Shown here one piece after another: positions 7,082-11,350 of a stretch of DNA of 11,350 bases. Source of the stretch: an uncultured Campylobacter sp. (lineage in GTDB: Bacteria > Campylobacterota > Campylobacteria > Campylobacterales > Campylobacteraceae); the NCBI RefSeq assembly GCF_937997405.1, contig NZ_CALKTL010000084.1:1-11350 (forward strand), in the 5' to 3' direction. The translations under genes were made by a program, and so were the position numbers. How positions within the stretch are numbered: position 1 is the first letter of the stretch; each line of letters begins with the position of its first letter. The notes below the pieces were generated by a model, which was not told the DNA's origin, ran no database searches, and saw only the letters and a list, made by a program, of their open reading frames with translations.

Positions 7082-7129
7082 ATCATAGAATTTTATACAG
7101 GATTTCGTATAAAATTTCATGTAAAATTT
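7082..7129 (+). repeat. Four 12-bp tandem units ending in ATTT
   Basis: The units are ATCATAGAATTT, TATACAGGATTT, CGTATAAAATTT and CATGTAAAATTT. Because 12 is a multiple of three, the minus strand reads as a repeating EILY/KIL peptide, which explains an apparent ORF tail there. I see no coding context for it. Confidence 0.7.
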
Positions 7130-8400
7130 TATGAACCCTCGCCGATATGCTACGGCAGCGCCATCTTACCGCCACGATAGTGCCGATTTTACTGCTGTGG
7201 CGTCGATTTTGCCACAGTGTTGCGCCGAATTTACTGAGACACTGCAAATTTAATTGTAGTGTCGATTTTATCATAGCTTCCGTATCTATTGTGCTGCGAC
7301 GGAGCCTAGCTTGTTGCTGGAATAACGCGCAGATATTGTCGTAACGTCGCACCGAACTTATTGCAGTAGCGCAGATCTTGCTGTAGGGTCGCGCCAGTCT
7401 CGCTTCGATGGCACTAATTTTCCGCTGCTGCAATGTTGGTTCTGTTGCCGTTGTGTCGAAGGCTTCGCTTGCTGCGAGGTCTTTGATTTTATTTTTTCGA
7501 TATCGCTGATTTTGCTCTGCAACATCGACGACTTCGTTACCGCGCTTGCTACTACGAGGATTTTAATTGCGTTGCGCGGTGTCGCACTGATTTTTTTATG
7601 ACGGCGCTGTTCTTTCTGCTGCGATGGTAGCGATTTTGGCGCTGCTTTTACCGCCCCGCCGCCCGTATCACTACCATGGGCGGTTTGATTTTGCCGATCG
7701 AGACATTGATGATCTTGATGGTGCAAGGATTTGATTTGCTGCCGCAACGATGCCGATGAAGTTTCTCGCCCATTCACGCCAGTTAAATTCCACCGACCAC
7801 CCGTATCTATTTCATCGTATCGCCATGCCATTCATTCGGTGCCGCCGATAGAGTCGTTGTATTGCCGAGCGCGCGACGTTATCGTGCTCGCATTGATGAA
7901 ATTTAATCGGGCACCGTCGTGCACGCCTCTTTCCCGCTTACTCGCTTTTTAAAATACACGCCCCCGTTAGCGAGCCGTTTTGCTCGCCCTGCGCTCGTGC
8001 CGACAGCTCAACCATTTGCTGTGCAGATTCGCCGCCGTGCCCGTATAGATAGATTAAATTTAGCCGTACTTTCACGCTCTGTTTTGTTGCGCCTGTTAGC
8101 TCTTTTAAATTTGCCGTTTCGCCGCCACGGTTCGCTTTCCGCGCTAACCTCTCGCCATATTGTCCGCTGTATTTTGTGCGATAAATTTAACCGCACCGCT
8201 GCGTTTGCCATTTCATTCTGCTATCGTAGGCGAAATTTTGCCCATCCATGCCATTTAAATTTGTCGCATTACCGCGTATCTGTTTCGCCTCGCCCACCGA
8301 AATTTAGCCAACCTCTCGCGCCAATTAAATTTCATCGTACCAGCCGCATCCACGCCCGCCCGCCCGCAAAATTCCGCCGCCTAAAACAAAGTTAAAATAT
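7130..8400. repeat. Gene-free region of degenerate short repeats
   Basis: About 1.3 kb without a gene I can support. In 7140-7700, words like GYCGATTTT recur at roughly 20-22 bp intervals (clearest at 7182, 7202, 7224 and 7261), separated by GCTG/CTGC/GTAGC fragments. In 7700-8400 the recurring element is (G)CCANTTAAATT followed by CG-rich sequence and a CCGTATC-like word. Three ~43-bp copies begin at 7775, 8247 and 8317. TTAAATTT or AAATTTAA beside CCG also occurs near 7900, 8053, 8100 and 8186. The plus strand is pyrimidine-rich. Open frames here are short, lack ribosome sites, run on both strands and have low-complexity Arg/Ser/Gln-rich translations. It may be an eroded repeat array or decayed minus-strand genes. 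Confidence 0.6.
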
Positions 8401-8413
8401 TTTGCGATAAAAT
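8393..8413 (+). promoter_or_regulatory. Probable promoter region of ridA
   Basis: Two TAAAAT hexamers (8393-8398 and 8408-8413) lie 43 and 28 nt before the ridA ATG at 8442. Either could be the -10 box of a Campylobacter sigma70 promoter; the downstream one gives a leader of about 20 nt. Confidence 0.4.
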
Positions 8414-8441
8414 GGGCGAAATTTTTCACAAAGGATTTACT

Positions 8442-8819
8442 ATGCAGATCATCTCGACTCCCGATGCGGCGCAGGCCATCGGGCCGTACTCTCAGGCGAT
8501 CAAGACGGGCGGACTCATCTTTACCTCGGGGCAGATCGCGCTTAAGCCGGACGGCGAGTTCGTCGCGGGCGGCGTGGAGGCGCAAACGAGGCAGGTTTTG
8601 CAAAATCTCGCCGCGATCCTGAAAGAAGCGGGCGCTACGCTGCAAGATGCCGTCAAAACTACGATTTTCCTAGCCGACATGGGCGATTTTGCCGCGGTGA
8701 ACGAGATATACGCAGCGGCGTTCGGCGAGCACAAGCCGGCTCGCAGCACGGTGCAGGTCGCTAAACTCCCCAAGGGGGCGCTTGTGGAGATCGAAGTAAT
8801 AGCGCTGGCTAGGGCTTAG
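8442..8819 (+). CDS. ridA: RidA family enamine/imine deaminase
   Basis: 125 residues, the standard length of the YjgF/YER057c/UK114 family. RidA hydrolyses reactive enamine/imine intermediates such as 2-aminoacrylate made by pyridoxal-phosphate enzymes, releasing ammonia and protecting those enzymes; it acts as a cytosolic homotrimer. Signature features are AIGPYSQAI (12-20, with Y16), FTSGQIAL (27-34), the catalytic-site arginine R101 in PARSTVQVAKLP, and E116 in LVEIEVIA. These correspond to the conserved Tyr, Arg and Glu of E. coli RidA. The ATG at 8442 was chosen because AAGGAT (8431-8436) lies 5 nt upstream and the family begins with this MQIISTPDA-type sequence; the in-frame ATG at 8412 would add ten unrelated residues and has no ribosome site. 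No operon partner is evident. Confidence 0.95.
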   Translation: MQIISTPDAAQAIGPYSQAIKTGGLIFTSGQIALKPDGEFVAGGVEAQTRQVLQNLAAILKEAGATLQDAVKTTIFLADMGDFAAVNEIYAAAFGEHKPARSTVQVAKLPKGALVEIEVIALARA

Positions 8820-9037
8820 CGCTAAATTTAGATCGCTAAAACTCTGCCGGTTCGCGTTTGCGGTTGAAATTTTATGTGCGGGCTGCTCGAAATTTTAAAC
8901 GGCTCGCTTTGATTTTGAAGCTGTGCGTGCTTTTAAATTTAGATTTTCAAAGTCGCGCAAATGCCCGCGGGCTTATGTAAACAGCGCGTTTTAGTGCTGC
9001 TAAGGCGTTAAAATTTCTCGCTCGAAACGGGATCAAA
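8820..9037. other. Intergenic gap between ridA and the SUKH-like gene
   Basis: About 218 bp with several AAATTT-type words (near 8825, 8880 and 8935), but no ORF, clear promoter or strong hairpin that I can support. GGGA at about 9028-9031 may be the weak ribosome site for the ATG at 9038. Confidence 0.5.
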
Positions 9038-9139
9038 ATGATAGAAGAGCTTATTCAAAAATCTAAAAATATCACGGCCTCGGGGCGCAGCGACGGCTCG
9101 GTTTCGCGCTGCCTGCGAGCTACAAGCAGATGCTGCTAA
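9038..9139 (+). pseudogene. Detached 5' end of the SMI1/KNR4-like gene (frameshift)
   Basis: An ATG at 9038 opens MIEELIQKSKNITASG, a typical start for a SUKH protein, then drifts into nonsense and stops at 9137. In the -1 frame, the sequence from about 9085 reads AQRRLGFALPASYKQ and continues without a stop into the ORF at 9130; that frame has no ATG, GTG or TTG start before 9130 and is closed by a TAA at 9064. So the natural gene probably ran from 9038 to 9711, and a net loss of 3n+1 bases near 9080-9090 (at a GGGG run) has split it. A base-calling error in the G-run would look the same. Confidence 0.55.
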
Positions 9140-9711
9140 GATACGCTAGCGTGAGCGTAGCAGGGACGGAGCTAAAAACGATCGCACCGCCAGAGTTTGC
9201 GGATAGTGCCGACGCCGACATCTGCTATACGTATGAGATAAATCTCAAAAACGGGCTATTCGCCGCGGACGAGCTCGTGTTTTTGCAGCTCGAGGACGAG
9301 GAGTATTATTTTAAAATTTCGCCCGCAAGCGACATAGCGGGCGGCTCGCCAAACACGGTGCGCGGTAAGACGGCGGAGAGCACGAGCGGCGAGGCTGCGG
9401 GCGCGACGGTGCGCGATACGGTCGTCGCGACGGTAGCCTACAGTGCGGAAAATAGGGCATCGGACGACGAAGCGCGTGCGGAGAGATCGCCGGATACGGC
9501 ACGCGATATGAATGCTGAAACGACGTGCAAAGCTGCGGGCGCGACAATGAGCGAAGCGGCAGACGAGGCGGCAAGCGGAACGACGAAAGAGATAGCAAGC
9601 GAGCGGGCAGACGATGCGCCGTGCGAATACAAGGTCTATGTACGCGACTACGCGCAGAGTGAGGATAGGCTTTTTGCGGACGATTTTTACGGGTTTTTGG
9701 AAAAATTTTAA
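9130..9711 (+). CDS. SMI1/KNR4 (SUKH)-like protein with repetitive insertion
   Basis: The open part encodes 193 residues from ATG 9130, but that codon lies inside the conserved LPASYKQMLLRY segment and has no ribosome site, so this is probably the main body of a frameshifted gene starting at 9038. Residues 1-63 (RYASVSVAGTELKTI, then an ICYTYEI strand and ELVFLQLEDEEYYFKIS) and 165-193 (YKVYVRDY, DDFYGFLEKF) fit the two halves of a SUKH fold, a superfamily known from bacterial toxin-immunity proteins and from yeast Smi1/Knr4. Between them, residues ~64-164 are a hydrophilic Ala/Thr/Ser/Glu-rich insertion holding two copies of a 47-residue unit (from S73 and S120). There is no signal peptide, so it is likely cytosolic. 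The next gene starts 33 bp downstream and may be co-transcribed. The family call rests on motif memory and is moderately sure. Confidence 0.6.
   Translation: MLLRYASVSVAGTELKTIAPPEFADSADADICYTYEINLKNGLFAADELVFLQLEDEEYYFKISPASDIAGGSPNTVRGKTAESTSGEAAGATVRDTVVATVAYSAENRASDDEARAERSPDTARDMNAETTCKAAGATMSEAADEAASGTTKEIASERADDAPCEYKVYVRDYAQSEDRLFADDFYGFLEKF
9346..9620 (+). repeat. In-frame duplication of a 141-bp unit
   Basis: The copies start at 9346 and 9487, exactly 141 bp (47 codons) apart. Their opening codons give SPNTVRGKTAEST and SPDTARDMNAETT, and both then reach AAGAT within a shared GCTGCGGGCGCGAC string. The second half of each unit is more diverged. The duplication lies in the linker-like insertion of the SUKH-like protein. 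Confidence 0.7.
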
Positions 9712-9744
9712 GACGAAATTTAAGGCAAAATCAGGAGAGGCGAA

Positions 9745-10761
9745 ATGGGACTGTTCGGCATTTTTAAGAAGCAAAAATTTGACATCGACGTGCGCTCGGA
9801 CGGCATTTTTATCGGCGGCGTAAACTGCGAGTTTGATCTGGCTAAATTTAATGAAGCCTTAGGGCAGCCGCGCTTGATCGATGACGGAGATGGCAAAAGC
9901 CGCTATTTTTGGGATGAGGCGGGGATTTTCGCCTTCGTGCGCGCAGGCGAGCTCGCAGAGCCGAAGCTTACCGAGATGATTTTGATGCTTGAGGTCGCAA
10001 AGGGCGTGCAGTACGAAGTTCCGCGCGAGCTATACGGCGGCACGTTCACGCTTGAGGGCAGGCCGCCTCTTGAGGCCGTATCTGAGCAGGAGCTGCGCGG
10101 CGCATATATATTTTTGGAACTTAGCCTAGGCAAATTCGAAGTCTCACTAGCTCTTGCCGAGGCCGTGCAGGAGCGCATAGGCGCGATGGACTTTGCCGAG
10201 CGCTTCGCTAAACGCGATACGGACGAGATCGCAGATATCGTGCGAGCTGCGAAAATGCCGATAGGGCGCGTCTGCATCAATCAAAAAGAGAAAAAGGTAA
10301 AGCGCAGGCCGAGCGATAAATTTAAGCTTCCGCGCGCGGCCGACGAGACGCTAGCGTTTAAAAATTTCAATTTCAAAGTCGCCGTGATGAACGAACTGAT
10401 GTATGAAAAAGCCCTACTGGAGCCTAAATTTGACGTGTTTGAATACTGCGAGGAGCGCGGTATCGATCCGTATGCGGATTTTGGCGCCCTGCCGCAAGCC
10501 AAAAAGTGGTTTAAGGGCTATCCGGTCCCCGCAAATCTGGCGGAGCAGGTTAGCGAGCTCTATCTTGACGGCGGAAATGAAATTTACCTGCAAATCGCGC
10601 CTGATTGGGACGGCGAGGATGAGCTTTTCGATATCAAAAACATTGACGCCGCCGAGCTTGCGCCCTTCATTAATCTTAAAAAAATCGAAACGACCGGCAT
10701 CGGCATATCTAAAAAGGCGCGAAAAACCTGCGCGGATGCGGGGATTACGATAGTGGAGTGA
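9745..10761 (+). CDS. DUF7738/DUF6892-like protein
   Basis: 338 residues; start supported by AGGAG (9733-9737) 7 nt before the ATG. The N-terminal ~90 residues (MGLFGIFKKQKFDI, IGGVNCEF, RLIDDGDGKSRYFWDEAGIFAF) resemble a DUF7738-type module. After a mixed middle section and a basic stretch (KEKKVKRRPS, 181-190), residues ~207-338 resemble DUF6892: FNFKVAVMNELMYEKALLEP, KFDVFEYCEERG, ELYLDGGNEIYLQIAPDWDG and EDELFDIKNID. Domain names are from memory and should be confirmed. The function is unknown; such proteins turn up near SUKH and polymorphic-toxin immunity genes, consistent with the SUKH-like gene 33 bp upstream. No signal peptide or membrane segment is visible. A hairpin about 40 bp after the stop probably ends the transcript. 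Confidence 0.75.
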   Translation: MGLFGIFKKQKFDIDVRSDGIFIGGVNCEFDLAKFNEALGQPRLIDDGDGKSRYFWDEAGIFAFVRAGELAEPKLTEMILMLEVAKGVQYEVPRELYGGTFTLEGRPPLEAVSEQELRGAYIFLELSLGKFEVSLALAEAVQERIGAMDFAERFAKRDTDEIADIVRAAKMPIGRVCINQKEKKVKRRPSDKFKLPRAADETLAFKNFNFKVAVMNELMYEKALLEPKFDVFEYCEERGIDPYADFGALPQAKKWFKGYPVPANLAEQVSELYLDGGNEIYLQIAPDWDGEDELFDIKNIDAAELAPFINLKKIETTGIGISKKARKTCADAGITIVE

Positions 10762-10802
10762 GCGCAGGAATGGACTTTGAGCCATACGGCGTGTGGTTTT
10801 AA

Positions 10803-10822
10803 AAAAGCCGAAATAGGCTTTT
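10803..10822 (+). terminator. Rho-independent-like terminator after the DUF6892-like gene
   Basis: AAAAGCC (10803-10809) and GGCTTTT (10816-10822) form a 7-bp stem with a GAAATA loop, 41 bp after the stop codon at 10761. The stem is short and its T-run is part of the arm, so strength is uncertain. Confidence 0.5.
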
Positions 10823-11043
10823 GAGCTGCGGTGCGCGCTCTTAAAAGGTCGTAATTGTTACCGCGCCGCGCAAAATTCTACTTATAGCGAGCGCTATGAA
10901 TGAGCTTTGAAAGGCGCTTGGCGAAGCATCTGACATGTCTAATTTGGCGCGCGTGTTACAAGCTTAGGAGCTTCGTTTGCAGCGTAAGAGCTGTGCCGCT
11001 AAATGCGTGAGATGAGTGTGTCGTGCGAGTAAAAATAGTTCGC

Positions 11044-11071
11044 TTTTTGATTTTTGATTTTTGATTTTTGG
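11044..11071 (+). repeat. Four-copy 7-bp microsatellite TTTTTGA
   Basis: Three exact TTTTTGA units are followed by TTTTTGG. The tract is not inside a recognisable gene. Short T-rich tracts of this kind can change length by polymerase slippage. Confidence 0.75.
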
Positions 11072-11107
11072 GAAAAAATTCGCTGCATAGCAAGAGAGTT
11101 AAATTTA

Positions 11108-11140
11108 CCGCTTTTAAATTTTAAAATTTACAAAGAGCGG
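11108..11140. repeat. Extended inverted repeat around a 16-bp AT palindrome
   Basis: TAAATTTTAAAATTTA (11115-11130) is its own reverse complement. It is flanked by CCGCTTT on the left and AAAGAGCGG on the right, which pair except for one extra base and a small mismatch near the palindrome edge. It could form a cruciform or a hairpin in RNA; no gene ends nearby. Confidence 0.6.
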
Positions 11141-11350
11141 CGTACGCGGCTTTGAATGCACGATTAAATTTAGACTTCATATAGATTAAATTCTAGGCGC
11201 GGTTAAATTTGCGTTTTTAATTTTGCTTGCAGCCTGTGTCGCACTGCAAAACAGAGTGCGAGAACAGATTGCGTTTGCGCGTGCGGCGCGGATTAAATTA
11301 AAATTTCGGCTTTGAAATTTAACCAAATTTAGGGCTCGCACTTAAGAAGT

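Larger units (their letters stand above)
10823..11350. other. Gene-free right end with AT palindromes
   Basis: About 530 bp with no ORF I can support on either strand. It contains a 7-bp microsatellite (11044-11071), a 16-bp perfect AT palindrome inside a longer inverted repeat (11108-11140), a 7-bp hairpin TCGCACT/AGTGCGA (11239-11245 and 11255-11261), and repeated TTAAATTT words, in the same style as the 7.1-8.4 kb region. Confidence 0.5.

Noticed and set aside
7083..7433. Minus-strand open frame of 116 codons
   Set aside because: It is built from the 12-bp repeat and CGATTTT repeat words, has no ribosome site, and matches no family.
7358..7831. Minus-strand open frame of 157 codons (Gln/Ser/Lys-rich)
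   Set aside because: The low-complexity translation of a repeat region lacks a ribosome site or domain; chance openness is more likely.
7769..8360. CRISPR array from the spaced similar units
   Set aside because: The units are strongly diverged and irregularly spaced, with no constant repeat-spacer architecture and no cas genes.
7919..8395. Plus-strand open frame of 158 codons (Arg/Pro/Leu-rich)
   Set aside because: The composition reflects the pyrimidine-rich repeats, there is no ribosome site, and it contains the 43-bp repeat copies in different frames.
8412..8441. Longer start for ridA at ATG 8412
   Set aside because: It adds ten residues foreign to the family and has no ribosome site, while 8442 has AAGGAT at ideal spacing.
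9256..9774. Minus-strand open frame of 172 codons opposite the SUKH-like gene
   Set aside because: Its Arg/Cys/Leu-rich translation is the shadow of the GC-rich repetitive insertion on the plus strand; it has no family or ribosome site.

Overview
The window is a composite of two unlike kinds of bacterial DNA that meet at about 5463-5511. The left half (1-5478) is GC-rich and carries a gene set typical of Bacteroidales integrative conjugative elements of the CTnDOT-like kind: a DUF4099/DUF3945 protein, a type IA topoisomerase III (TopB) and the front part of a very large N6-adenine methylase. The genes have no Shine-Dalgarno sequences, and the leader region holds exact TAnnTTTG boxes of the Bacteroidetes promoter type. 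The right half (5512-11350) looks like a moderate-GC Campylobacter, for example the C. gracilis/rectus/showae group. It has AAGGA-type ribosome sites, GCTATAAT and TAAAAT -10 boxes without a -35, and AAATTT/TTAAATTT words scattered through coding and intergenic DNA. The genus is an inference from style and protein families, not from a search.

Layout: (1) 1-447, a small minus-strand ORF with a signal peptide and a divergent promoter region. (2) 448-5478, three co-directional mobilisation-type genes, with an 18-bp perfect hairpin between topB and the methylase; the methylase is cut off just as its next domain (DUF2958-like) begins. (3) 5512-6132, an AT-rich minus-strand gene for an anchored exported protein of unknown function. 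(4) 6243-7004, a TauE/SafE (TSUP) permease. (5) 7005-8441, about 1.4 kb without a convincing gene, filled with degenerate short repeats. (6) 8442-8819, RidA. (7) 9038-10761, a frameshifted SMI1/KNR4 (SUKH)-like gene carrying an alanine/threonine-rich insertion with an internal duplication, followed 33 bp later by a DUF7738/DUF6892-like protein; the pair resembles immunity-type accessory genes. (8) 10762-11350, a terminator-like hairpin, a 7-bp microsatellite and AT palindromes, but no gene.

How the genes work together: the left genes would process DNA during conjugative transfer of an element that is here only a fragment. The right genes are ordinary housekeeping functions (permease, enamine deaminase) plus a small accessory pair. 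The main question is whether the join at about 5.47 kb is a real cross-phylum insertion followed by deletion, or a chimeric assembly of two oral bacteria. A second notable point is that the DUF3945 repeats and the C-terminal repeat of the neighbouring TopB share one sequence pattern.
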